From NCBI GenBank assembly GCA_017559135.1, contig JAFYSZ010000025.1:1-64000 (forward strand): DNA of 64,000 nt, in the 5' to 3' direction. Source of the DNA: Bacteroidales bacterium. Lineage in GTDB: Bacteria; Bacteroidota; Bacteroidia; Bacteroidales; P3. Position 1 is the first letter of the stretch; each line of letters begins with the position of its first letter. Positions 32,043-40,031 of this stretch are shown in pieces. The position numbers were made by a program, and so were the translations under genes. The notes beneath the pieces were generated by a model. That model saw only the letters and a program-made list of their open reading frames with translations. It was not told the origin of the DNA and made no database searches.

Positions 32043-32986
32043 TTTTGACTTTTATTATAAATTCTAACACCTAATTGACTATAATGCTCTTCGTCATATT
32101 TGTATAGAGGTAGGTAAAATTGCACTACTTTAAAAATTTCCAAAGTATTAGGATTTATGCTCCAATTCTCTCCAATTCTAATTGCAATTATATCTTCCGG
32201 TACAATATCTGAGTAAGATTTTTGAGAAATTTCTTTTTCCGTTTCCTCATCATAAACAACATAAGTATTCTCTATGAAGAATAAATTGTCAATATCTTTT
32301 TTTGTTGCAAACTCATCGCCATTTGTTTTAAATGCTTTCACCTCTCCATTTTTTATTTTTGAGAAAAGGCTTGATGCAAATGGCATTTGAACAGGATATT
32401 TCAAACTATGAACTGACAAAATAGTGTCATAAATATAGAATCGCTCAACATCGTTTTCTATTTGTGCATCTTCTGGGAAAATCCAAAACAAAGGTAGTTG
32501 TACACTATCATTTTTCTCGCCATTAAAGGATTTATATCTTACCAAATAAGGACAATACGCTTTTATTTTCTTGTTTAAAGAAACGTTTTTGTAACTATAA
32601 TCTACAAATTCTTCAAACTGATAAGCAGAAACATATTTTTTTATATAAGAAAGAACGGTATCCTTTCCTACATTTATATTAAAATGTTCTTTTTCAAAAG
32701 AGATAATATTATTAATCACACTGTCAAGACTTATTTCTCGTTTTCTCTCGTTATAAATCTTTACTTTCTTTTCCTCAACTGCTGAAAAAATTATACTTGC
32801 CAACTCATCGCGAAAATAACCTGTGAGATGCTCATATTTAACAGGGTTAAGTACTTCTTCAATCTCCCATTGTGGATTAAAAACTCCGATTTGATGAAAC
32901 TCATGCTCAATAGAATGTTCACCAAAGCTTTGAGCATTGAGACCAAAGCTCATTAACAAAAATAAAATTACTATAATTTTTTTCAT
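32039..32986 (-). CDS. Secreted protein resembling a duplicated GldN module (gene 2 of pair)
   Basis: 315 residues, signal peptide MKKIIVILFLLMSFGLNAQ. Two similar halves: about 40-160 and 200-315. The second half shows the GldN pattern best: LFSKIKNGEVKAFKTNGDEF, then DIIAIRIGENWSINPNTLEI followed by VVQFYLPLY, which parallels LDIALKEGRIRAFENDMFT and EALFLRIKEDWFIDRSRS in GldN at 640-1503. The similarity is by eye and needs a profile search. Overlaps the methyltransferase by 4 bases and follows the sister gene by 3 bases. May be a T9SS accessory or an unrelated periplasmic protein. Confidence 0.55.
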   Translation of the reverse strand: MKKIIVILFLLMSFGLNAQSFGEHSIEHEFHQIGVFNPQWEIEEVLNPVKYEHLTGYFRDELASIIFSAVEEKKVKIYNERKREISLDSVINNIISFEKEHFNINVGKDTVLSYIKKYVSAYQFEEFVDYSYKNVSLNKKIKAYCPYLVRYKSFNGEKNDSVQLPLFWIFPEDAQIENDVERFYIYDTILSVHSLKYPVQMPFASSLFSKIKNGEVKAFKTNGDEFATKKDIDNLFFIENTYVVYDEETEKEISQKSYSDIVPEDIIAIRIGENWSINPNTLEIFKVVQFYLPLYKYDEEHYSQLGVRIYNKSQK

Positions 32987-32989
32987 AAC

Positions 32990-33979
32990 TTAGTCTTTAC
33001 GAATATAAAACAAAGGATAAAAACCTCTAAACGAATTATCAGAAGTAGTTAATAGAATAATAGGAGCAAAATAGTTGATTTGCTTAGTAAAAGTCAAACT
33101 CTCCAAATCAAAAGTCCATTGTTGCCCAAATCTAAAATACTCAATATCTTCTGCATTGTAACGAACTCTGATCACAGTATCCTTTTCAATAACATTATCC
33201 AAAGAATCCTCAATTACAATTTGTTCTAACTCATCGTGTCCCATGCGTTTGACAACTTCAAGTTTGCTATAAGATATTGTAGAAGTCGGCATTTCGTATG
33301 TTTTTATTTCAACATTTTCTGCTTTTGCAAGCAACATATCCAAAAAAGGTAAAGAATATTCGGCTTCTAAGTGATTAAAATAATACTGATAAGGCACAGG
33401 ATTGTAAATAGGCATATTAAACTCAATATTACTTGCAATAATTATTTTTTCGCTTTTTTTGTTGTTTGACAAACCAGGCTTAAACCAACCCAAAGGATAA
33501 GAAAAAACTTCCTTAATCACAAGTTCGTCTCCGTCAAATACGATAGAATCCACCGTAACAATAGGTTGAAAAGCAGTAACCTCGCTTTTTATAAGCATAG
33601 TCTTAGTGTCGTACCACCATCTCTCTTCAAACTGAACTTTTCTCACATTGTTATCAATCAATAGCTTTGTTTCACCAATCGAAAACTCTCTTTTAAAATT
33701 ATCTTTAAGTGCTTTTGAAAATCTACTAACGATAGTGTCGTAACTAACCTCATTTTTCTCCATTACTTTATCGAAAGTTTGCCACCAAAATCGTTTATCA
33801 ACAATAAAACTATACTCAATAGAGTCTTTTTCTTCTGAGGATTTTATTTCTGAACGCATAATAGGGACAGAATATATGATTTTCATTGACAAAAGTTTAT
33901 CTTGACAAAAAACATTCAGCGATGCAATTGTAAAAAAAGTCAATAAAATCAATTTTTTAAAAAAACATTTTTTTTGCAT
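32990..33979 (-). CDS. Secreted protein resembling a duplicated GldN module (gene 1 of pair)
   Basis: 329 residues, with signal peptide ending SLNVFCQ. Again two modules: about 50-165, ending VQFEERWWYDTKTMLIKSEV and AFQPIV, and about 200-329, ending EYFRFGQQWTFDLESLTF and INYFAPIIL. GldN has the equivalent EDWFIDRSRS block followed by IIGFSLI. The protein ends GFYPLFYIRKD. It overlaps the upstream gene by 31 bases and is followed after 3 bases by its sister gene. Distant homology to GldN is inferred, not proven; periplasmic location is supported by the signal peptide. Confidence 0.55.
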   Translation of the reverse strand: MQKKCFFKKLILLTFFTIASLNVFCQDKLLSMKIIYSVPIMRSEIKSSEEKDSIEYSFIVDKRFWWQTFDKVMEKNEVSYDTIVSRFSKALKDNFKREFSIGETKLLIDNNVRKVQFEERWWYDTKTMLIKSEVTAFQPIVTVDSIVFDGDELVIKEVFSYPLGWFKPGLSNNKKSEKIIIASNIEFNMPIYNPVPYQYYFNHLEAEYSLPFLDMLLAKAENVEIKTYEMPTSTISYSKLEVVKRMGHDELEQIVIEDSLDNVIEKDTVIRVRYNAEDIEYFRFGQQWTFDLESLTFTKQINYFAPIILLTTSDNSFRGFYPLFYIRKD

Positions 33980-34554
33980 TTTTGATTTACATTTAATAAG
34001 TAGTCTTCTACCGCAATTAAAAAATTATCTAATGTTTCCAAACTAATACCTTGCTTTTTTTGTTTTATAGTTGTTATGTTTTCAACCTCATTAAAAATAT
34101 CCATCTGCATAACTTGATTAACTGTTTTCACAACAAATTCTTTTTCTATGCTTAAAATATCTATAATTTTTGCTTCTTTTTTGATATTTTTTTTGATTTC
34201 CTCCGCCACACTCTCGTTATCCCTACCTACAACTATTATGATATTATTATAATCTTTCCAATCATTTACTAAGGTATCGTTATTACTATTTTTTGTATTT
34301 ACAACAATTAATTTACAGCCTTTTTCCTTGTAATCGTAATAGTAAGCAGTAAACTCGTTATTACATTTCTTGCTTCTTTTCCACAAAGAAAAATTTTCAC
34401 TTTTAGCAAATTTATATTTTGAAAAGCGATTTACGCGAGCAATGAAAACAAAATCAACACAAATCGATACAACACCAAGCACGCTGACGTCTTTTTTTTG
34501 CAAAGACGTATCATTTACAGCAATAGTATACTTAATATCGTGTTTCATTGACAT
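33949..34554 (-). CDS. Unrecognised cytoplasmic protein at the head of the GldN-like operon
   Basis: About 201 residues from the ATG at 34552-34554 (MSMKHDIKYTIAVND); the frame is open back to 34617, but a TAAATTTG -7 box at 34566-34573 would place transcription start just before this ATG. No signal peptide. Topology (SICVDFVFIARVNRFSKYKFAKSEN ... DYNNIIIVVGRDN ... AKIIDILSIEKEF) is reminiscent of the small Bacteroidetes IPExxxVDY family, but the naming motif is not clear (DWKDYNNII at its place). Overlaps the next gene by 31 bases. Function unknown. Confidence 0.5.
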   Translation of the reverse strand: MSMKHDIKYTIAVNDTSLQKKDVSVLGVVSICVDFVFIARVNRFSKYKFAKSENFSLWKRSKKCNNEFTAYYYDYKEKGCKLIVVNTKNSNNDTLVNDWKDYNNIIIVVGRDNESVAEEIKKNIKKEAKIIDILSIEKEFVVKTVNQVMQMDIFNEVENITTIKQKKQGISLETLDNFLIAVEDYLLNVNQKCKKNVFLKN

Positions 34555-34565
34555 AAAAATTTCTG

Positions 34566-34573
34566 CAAATTTA
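34566..34573 (-). promoter_or_regulatory. Putative -7 element for the 34554-31512 minus operon
   Basis: Minus-strand TAAATTTG, 11 bases before the preferred ATG. No TTTG at proper spacing; overlaps the divergent pruA promoter region, so the two promoters may be back-to-back. Confidence 0.4.
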
Positions 34574-34584
34574 CGTTTTTTATT

Positions 34585-34614
34585 TTTGATATAATAAAAA
34601 TATGTATATATTTG
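34585..34614 (+). promoter_or_regulatory. Promoter for pruA
   Basis: TTTG at 34585-34588, 18-base spacer, TATATTTG at 34607-34614. Both boxes match the Bacteroidetes consensus; the pruA ATG is 26 bases downstream. Confidence 0.75.
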
Positions 34615-34640
34615 CACGTATTATTTTAAAACATTGAGCT

Positions 34641-36266
34641 ATGAACAATTCAACATTTCATTTCGCACAGCCAAAAAACGAGGCTGTTTATTCATACGCC
34701 CCAAATTCAAAAGAAAGGCAATTATTAGCAAAAGAATTAGAAAGACAATACAATGAATGTCTTGAAATTCCGATAATAATTAACGGAAAGGAAATAAGAA
34801 CAGGTAATTGTGCTAATGTTGTAATGCCGACAGAACACTCGCATGTTCTTGCAAAATTCCACAAAGCAGATAAAGAAACAGTGCAAAAAGCGATAGAAGC
34901 TGCACTTGAAGCAAGAAAAAAATGGGAAAATGTTCATTGGATAGATCGTTGTAGCATTATGTTAAGAGCAGCTGAACTCTTAGCAGGAAAATATCGCTAT
35001 GTAATAAATGCTGCAACAATGTTAGGTCAAGGAAAGAATCCTTTCCAAGCCGAAATAGACTCTGCATGTGAGACAATAGACTTTTTAAGATTTAATGTGC
35101 ATTATGCTTCAAAGATTTACGCACAACAACCTTTGAGCGACAATACTGCAATAAACAGATTAGAATATCGCGGATTAGAAGGCTTTGTTTACGCAATTTC
35201 TCCTTTTAATTTTACCTCAATTGCTTGCAACCTTAATATATCTCCTGTGTTAATGGGTAATGTTACAGTTTGGAAACCTGCAACAACAGCCGTACTTTCA
35301 AATTATTATTTAATGAAAATACTACAAGAAGCAGGCGTTCCTGATGGTGTAATCAATTTTGTACCAGGAGATGGAAGTGTTATTTCAGATGTATGCTTTT
35401 CTTCAAAAGATTTAGCAGGCGTTCACTTCACTGGCTCAACTCGAACATTCAATAATTTCTGGAAACTAATAGGAGATAACATAAATTCTTACAAAACTTA
35501 TCCAAAAATAGTAGGAGAAACAGGCGGAAAAGATTTTATCTTCGCACATTCTTCTGCAAATCCAGAACAATTAGCCGTTGCAATAGTAAGAGGAGCTTTT
35601 GAATATCAAGGACAGAAGTGTTCAGCAGCATCAAGAGCATACGTGCCAAAAGAAATTTGGGAAGAAACTTTTGCAAATATAAAACAAATGGCACAAAAGA
35701 TTAAAATGGGTTCTTCAATGGAAATGGGAGTATTTATGAATTCAGTAATAGATGAAAAATCCTTTGATAACATCGCACAATATATTGAAAGAGCAAAATC
35801 AGCTAAAGATGCAGAAGTAGTACTTGGCGGAAATTGTGATAAAAGTGTAGGATATTTTATTTCTCCAACTATAATCCTAACTTCAAACCCTCATTACGAA
35901 ACAATGGAAACAGAATTGTTCGGCCCTGTTATTACAATCTATCTATATGATGCAGAAAAATATGAAGAAACCTTAGAATTATGTGACAAAACTTCTCCTT
36001 ACGCTTTGACAGGTTCAATATTTGCACACTCACGCTATGATATAGCAACCGCAATGAACAAATTAAGATACAGTGCAGGTAATTTCTATATAAATGACAA
36101 ACCAACAGGAGCCGTAGTCGGCAATCAGCCATTCGGAGGGGCAAGAAATTCAGGAACAAATGATAAAGCAGGCTCAGAACTAAATCTTTATCGTTGGGTG
36201 TCTCCTCGTTGCATAAAAGAAACTCTTGTGCCACCAACAGATTTCACTTATCCATTTATGGATTAA
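34641..36266 (+). CDS. pruA: L-glutamate gamma-semialdehyde (1-pyrroline-5-carboxylate) dehydrogenase
   Basis: 541 residues, the usual size of stand-alone P5C dehydrogenases. It oxidises glutamate semialdehyde to glutamate with NAD+, the last step of proline and part of arginine/ornithine degradation. Seen: FVYAISPFNFTSIACNL, WKPATTAVLSNY, the Rossmann-site HFTGSTRTF, the catalytic glutamate in VGETGGKDF and the nucleophile Cys in EYQGQKCSAASRAYVP, and the C-terminal PFGGARNSGTNDKAG. No proline dehydrogenase (putA/prodh) gene is adjacent. Own promoter and own terminator, so monocistronic. Confidence 0.95.
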   Translation: MNNSTFHFAQPKNEAVYSYAPNSKERQLLAKELERQYNECLEIPIIINGKEIRTGNCANVVMPTEHSHVLAKFHKADKETVQKAIEAALEARKKWENVHWIDRCSIMLRAAELLAGKYRYVINAATMLGQGKNPFQAEIDSACETIDFLRFNVHYASKIYAQQPLSDNTAINRLEYRGLEGFVYAISPFNFTSIACNLNISPVLMGNVTVWKPATTAVLSNYYLMKILQEAGVPDGVINFVPGDGSVISDVCFSSKDLAGVHFTGSTRTFNNFWKLIGDNINSYKTYPKIVGETGGKDFIFAHSSANPEQLAVAIVRGAFEYQGQKCSAASRAYVPKEIWEETFANIKQMAQKIKMGSSMEMGVFMNSVIDEKSFDNIAQYIERAKSAKDAEVVLGGNCDKSVGYFISPTIILTSNPHYETMETELFGPVITIYLYDAEKYEETLELCDKTSPYALTGSIFAHSRYDIATAMNKLRYSAGNFYINDKPTGAVVGNQPFGGARNSGTNDKAGSELNLYRWVSPRCIKETLVPPTDFTYPFMD

Positions 36267-36272
36267 ACAATA

Positions 36273-36301
36273 AAAGGGAGGAAAATCCTCCCTTTCTTTT
36301 T
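36273..36301. terminator. Terminator between pruA and the convergent glycan genes
   Basis: AAAGGGAGGA (36273-36282) / TCCTCCCTTT (36286-36295), 10-bp GC-rich stem, 3-base loop, followed by CTTTTTG. It lies 6 bases after the pruA stop and 9 bases before the end of the opposing gene. Confidence 0.88.
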
Positions 36302-36310
36302 GTCTTTTTT

Positions 36311-36889
36311 CTATCCAAATATTGTTTGAAAAATAATTTTGATGTCTTTGAAAAATGTTCTGTTGTTAATGTAATCAATGTTGATTTTTAGTTTATCGGG
36401 CATTATGTATTGAATATAATATTCTTCGGGATTGTTTGCTGAGGATAAAAGGTCGTTTTCGTTTCGGTATTTAATAGATGCGGGATCGGTAATGCCAGGT
36501 GCAACTTTTAATACTTGCATTTGCTCATTAGAATACAAATCTACATAACGTCTCACCTCAGGGCGAGGACCTACAAAACTCATATCTCCTTTCAATACAT
36601 TGAATAGTTGAGGTAGTTCATCAATTTTATATTTTCTTATAAAGTATCCTGCTGTTGTTATGCGAGAATCTTTGCTGCCAACGGTGAGTAAGCCTTGTTT
36701 GTCGGAGTTTACTCTCATTGAACGAAACTTATAGAGTTTGAAGTCTTTGTTGTTTTTTCCTACTCTTATTTGTTTATAAAACACTCCGCCTTTGCTTGAA
36801 AGTCCTACCCATAAACTTATGAATATAAATAGGGGAGAGAGAATTAAAATGCCGAAAAGCGATGCCGTTATATCAAATAGTCTTTTCAT
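36311..36889 (-). CDS. Small monotopic phosphoglycosyl transferase (PglC/WcaJ-type priming sugar transferase)
   Basis: 192 residues, the short PglC-like form. It transfers a sugar phosphate from a UDP-sugar to undecaprenyl phosphate at the inner membrane, starting a surface glycan. Seen: the re-entrant membrane helix (LFGILILSPLFIFISLWVG), the KQIRVGKNNKDFKLYKFRSM motif, the catalytic DELPQLFNVLKGDMSFVGPRPE and the PGITDPASI stretch. It follows a DegT aminotransferase by 7 bases; together they resemble a PglC/PglE-like pair making and loading an amino-sugar. No flippase, polymerase or further glycosyltransferases in the window. Confidence 0.9.
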   Translation of the reverse strand: MKRLFDITASLFGILILSPLFIFISLWVGLSSKGGVFYKQIRVGKNNKDFKLYKFRSMRVNSDKQGLLTVGSKDSRITTAGYFIRKYKIDELPQLFNVLKGDMSFVGPRPEVRRYVDLYSNEQMQVLKVAPGITDPASIKYRNENDLLSSANNPEEYYIQYIMPDKLKINIDYINNRTFFKDIKIIFQTIFG

Positions 36890-36896
36890 TTCTTTG

Positions 36897-38114
36897 TTAT
36901 TTGTTTACAACATTGTAATATTCTTCTATTAGATTGCGAACGATGTATTCTACTTGTTCATTTGTTAGTTGAGGATAAAGGGGTAGGGTAATTTCTCTTG
37001 AATAGGCGTCCATGGCTTGCGGATAGTTTTCTGATTTGTAACCCATGCGTTTGAAAAGTGTTAGTTCTGGCATAGGGATATAGTGAACATTTGTTGCAAT
37101 TTCTTTTTTTGATAGATTTTCTATTAGTTTATTTCTTTCTTCTTCTGTGATTGGGTTTATTCTTAGTAAGAATAGATGATAAACCGATTGAAAATTATTG
37201 TTGGATTTTGGAGGTAGTATTGCCCAATGATATTCGCTTAGTAAGGAATGATAGAGATTGAAAACTCTTTTGCGTTCTGCTAAAAGGTAGTCGTACTTTC
37301 TTAGTTGTTCTAAGGCGACTGCTGCATTTATGTCAGGGAGATTTATCTTCATTCCAAACTCTACTATATCGTAACGCCATGCCCCTGCTTGATTTTTGGT
37401 GAATGCATCTTTTGTTTGACCATTTAGAGTCATTAGTTTAAAGTATTTTCTTGTTTCTTCGGCGTCAAATTCTTCTGGAAGGTTAAGACAAATTGCTCCT
37501 CCTTCGGCAGAGGTTATGTTTTTCACTGCATGGAACGATTGAACGCTTATATCTACCCATTGAGTTATGGTTTTTCCTTGGTATTGAGCTCCTACTGCAT
37601 GTGCAGAGTCGGATATAAGTAGGATTCTTCCTAATTTTTCTTGTGTTTGTGAGGTTGGAGAGAATTTTTCTTTTACTTCTGAGCTTGAAAGCATTTGTTT
37701 TATTTTGTCGTATTGACAAGGCACTCCTGCAATATCAACAGTTATTATTGCTTTTGTGCGAGAGGTGATAGCTTGTCCTATTTTTTCTACATCAATTGTT
37801 AGATCTCTTGGAGAAATGTCTACCATTACGGGTGTAGCTCCTGCTTCCATAACAGCCATTGCGGTTGCACAATAAGTATATGCAGGAACGATTACTTCAT
37901 CTCCTTGTTTTACTCCAAGCCATCTTAGAACTAATGTTGCTCCTGAGGTCCACGAATTAACGCATATAACACTTTTTGCTTTTAGGTAGTCTTTTAGTTC
38001 TGTTTCTAAGGCGGCTACTTTTGGCCCTGTGGTAATCCAACCGCTGTTTAATGATTCGCAAACAGAGTTTATTACATCTTGATCAATATATGGTGGAGAA
38101 AATGGTATTTTCAT
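36897..38114 (-). CDS. DegT/DnrJ/EryC1/StrS family PLP aminotransferase (nucleotide-sugar)
   Basis: 405 residues. The PLP lysine is in SFHAVKNITSAEGG (K198), with the cofactor Asp/His in ISDSAHAVGA (about 168-177) and the N-terminal GWITTGPKVAALE. It aminates a keto-sugar nucleotide, as PglE/ArnB-type enzymes do, for surface polysaccharide or protein glycosylation. An apparent insertion between about 140 and 160 (SSSEVKEKFSPTSQTQEK) is charged and may be a loop. Immediately upstream of the priming transferase and downstream of the YihY gene by 3 bases. Confidence 0.9.
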   Translation of the reverse strand: MKIPFSPPYIDQDVINSVCESLNSGWITTGPKVAALETELKDYLKAKSVICVNSWTSGATLVLRWLGVKQGDEVIVPAYTYCATAMAVMEAGATPVMVDISPRDLTIDVEKIGQAITSRTKAIITVDIAGVPCQYDKIKQMLSSSEVKEKFSPTSQTQEKLGRILLISDSAHAVGAQYQGKTITQWVDISVQSFHAVKNITSAEGGAICLNLPEEFDAEETRKYFKLMTLNGQTKDAFTKNQAGAWRYDIVEFGMKINLPDINAAVALEQLRKYDYLLAERKRVFNLYHSLLSEYHWAILPPKSNNNFQSVYHLFLLRINPITEEERNKLIENLSKKEIATNVHYIPMPELTLFKRMGYKSENYPQAMDAYSREITLPLYPQLTNEQVEYIVRNLIEEYYNVVNK

Positions 38115-38117
38115 ATT

Positions 38118-39167
38118 TTATTTTGTTTTTTTGTTTCTATATTTTATTCTTAATCTTAAAATGAATTTTCTTATTCTTTTTGGTATGTTTACTGTTCGTG
38201 CTGTTCTTGAAATTGTTATCAATTCTTCGGAGTATTTTTCTTTGTAAGCATCGGATATGCTTGCGTTTAGTTCAAAGCCTATAAGGATTGTAAAGCAGGT
38301 TAGGTATATCCATAAAAATAAAAAGATTAAAACTCCAATTGAGCCATAGAGTGCGTTGTAGTTTGGAAAGAATCTTATGTAGAGAATGTAGGCTTGTGTT
38401 GTGAGAAGAAAGAGTATTGTTGCTAAGGTGGCTCCTGCGGAAAAGAATTTGTAGCCTTTTTTAGATTCTAAGGAGAAATAATATAGTGAGGCTATGGCAA
38501 AGTATATCATACTTATTATTACAACCCAGCGTGCTATGTTTACGAAAATGATTTGAAAGGTTGTGTTGATTATTTCTTCGGAAACAAGATAGTTTATAAA
38601 CCATCGGAATCCTCCAAGTAGAGATAAGACTATGATTATGCCAATTACAAGAAAGATAACCATAATCATACTTATCAAACGTCTTTTCCACCAAGATGAT
38701 TTTTCGATTGAGTCGTGGTGAGAGGTGTGAAAAGATAGCATCATTGCGTTTATTCCACTTGATCCTGTGTAAATAGTGGCAATTATACCGATTGACATCA
38801 GACTATTGTATTTTCGGTTTAATATTTCGTTGAGTGTTGATTGAATTGGCTTGTAAATATCTTGTGGAAGTATGTCTTGGAGGAAAGAAAATATTTGTTG
38901 CGAATAGTATTGTGTGTCAAAATAGGGTAGAAGTGTGAAAAAAAATAGTAATAATGGGAAAATTGACATCACAAAGCGGAATGAGGCCGAAGATGCTCTT
39001 TGATTAATTGAGCCTTTCATCAATCCCTTTACAAAAAATATCGTTACGTCAAATAAAGGCAAGCCTTGAAAACCCGGCAAAACTACTAAACGCGAATAAT
39101 GTAAAAGAGTTCTGACGGGTCTCCAATATAATATTTTTCTAAGGTACTTATTTGCTTGTCTTGACAT
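38118..39167 (-). CDS. YihY/BrkB family inner-membrane protein
   Basis: 349 residues. Family marks: the N-terminal amphipathic part, RASSASFRFVMSIFPLLLFF (split, about residue 57-76), IATIYTGSSGINAMM, and six membrane helices ending LFLWIYLTCFTILIGFELNASI. The C-terminal 55 residues are highly basic (RTARTVNIPKRIRKFILRLR). The family was once called ribonuclease BN, but that is no longer accepted; its real function is unknown, with transport or envelope roles proposed. It abuts nadC with no gap, so co-translation with NadC is likely. Confidence 0.85.
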   Translation of the reverse strand: MSRQANKYLRKILYWRPVRTLLHYSRLVVLPGFQGLPLFDVTIFFVKGLMKGSINQRASSASFRFVMSIFPLLLFFFTLLPYFDTQYYSQQIFSFLQDILPQDIYKPIQSTLNEILNRKYNSLMSIGIIATIYTGSSGINAMMLSFHTSHHDSIEKSSWWKRRLISMIMVIFLVIGIIIVLSLLGGFRWFINYLVSEEIINTTFQIIFVNIARWVVIISMIYFAIASLYYFSLESKKGYKFFSAGATLATILFLLTTQAYILYIRFFPNYNALYGSIGVLIFLFLWIYLTCFTILIGFELNASISDAYKEKYSEELITISRTARTVNIPKRIRKFILRLRIKYRNKKTK

Positions 39168-40022
39168 TTAATTATCTGCAACAAGGCTCAAATCTATGCT
39201 GTCGATTTTATGGGTTAATGCTCCAACTGATATATAATCTACTCCTGTTTTTGCATATTCTGATATGGTTGCCTCATTTATTCCTCCCGAACTTTCAATT
39301 TCATATCTTTTGTTGATAATTTCTACTGCTTTTCTTGTGTCTTCAACTGTGAAATTATCAAGCATGATTCTGTGTATACCCCCTCTTTGAAGAACTTGGC
39401 TTAATTCTTCAAAATCTCTTACTTCTATTTCTATTTTTAGGTTAAGCGATTTTTCTTGTAAGTAGTTTGTTACTTTGTCTATTGCTTTTGTTATTCCTCC
39501 TGCAAAGTCTATGTGATTATCTTTTAGCATTATCATATCATATAAGCCAAAACGATGATTTGTTCCGCCTCCTACTTTTACGGCGTACTTTTCTAATATT
39601 CTCATTGTAGGAGTTGTTTTTCTTGTGTCTAAGAGTTGAGCGTAAGTTTCTGCGATTAGGGATTGATAATAGTTGGTTCGTGTAGAGATTGCACTGAGAC
39701 GTTGCATATAATTCAAGGCTGTGCGTTCTGCTGTTAGGATTGAAATTGCTTCTCCTTCTACTTTGAAGATTTCTTCTCCTTTTTTTATTTTATCGCCATC
39801 GTGTTTTAATGCGGTGAATTTTACGCTTTCATCAACTGTTTTATAGACTAAGCGTGCTATTTCTATACCACAGATTATGCAGTCCTGTTTTGCTACAAGT
39901 TTTGCTTTGTCTTGTGTCCCTTTTTCAATGCACGACAAAGAAGAGTGGTCTGCTTCGCCCACGTCTTCTTTGAGTGCTAATTGTATGTGTGAGATTATTT
40001 GTTGTTTATACTTATTCAACAT
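39168..40022 (-). CDS. nadC: Nicotinate-nucleotide pyrophosphorylase (carboxylating), quinolinate phosphoribosyltransferase
   Basis: 284 residues. It converts quinolinate and PRPP to nicotinate mononucleotide, CO2 and PPi in de novo NAD synthesis. Seen: LTAERTALNYMQRLSAISTRT, LLDTRKTTPTMRILEKYAVKVGGGTNHRFGLYDMIMLKDNH (split across about 129-170, holding the quinolinate and PRPP contacts), EIEVRDFEEL, IMLDNF and the C-terminal IESSGGI / DYISVGALTH. NadA and NadB are not in the window. Lies between the M6 protease and the YihY gene. Confidence 0.95.
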   Translation of the reverse strand: MLNKYKQQIISHIQLALKEDVGEADHSSLSCIEKGTQDKAKLVAKQDCIICGIEIARLVYKTVDESVKFTALKHDGDKIKKGEEIFKVEGEAISILTAERTALNYMQRLSAISTRTNYYQSLIAETYAQLLDTRKTTPTMRILEKYAVKVGGGTNHRFGLYDMIMLKDNHIDFAGGITKAIDKVTNYLQEKSLNLKIEIEVRDFEELSQVLQRGGIHRIMLDNFTVEDTRKAVEIINKRYEIESSGGINEATISEYAKTGVDYISVGALTHKIDSIDLSLVADN

Positions 40023-40031
40023 TTTGTTTTC

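Noticed and set aside
38118..39167. Ribonuclease BN
   Set aside because: The YihY family was once mis-assigned as RNase BN; the protein is a polytopic membrane protein with no nuclease motif.
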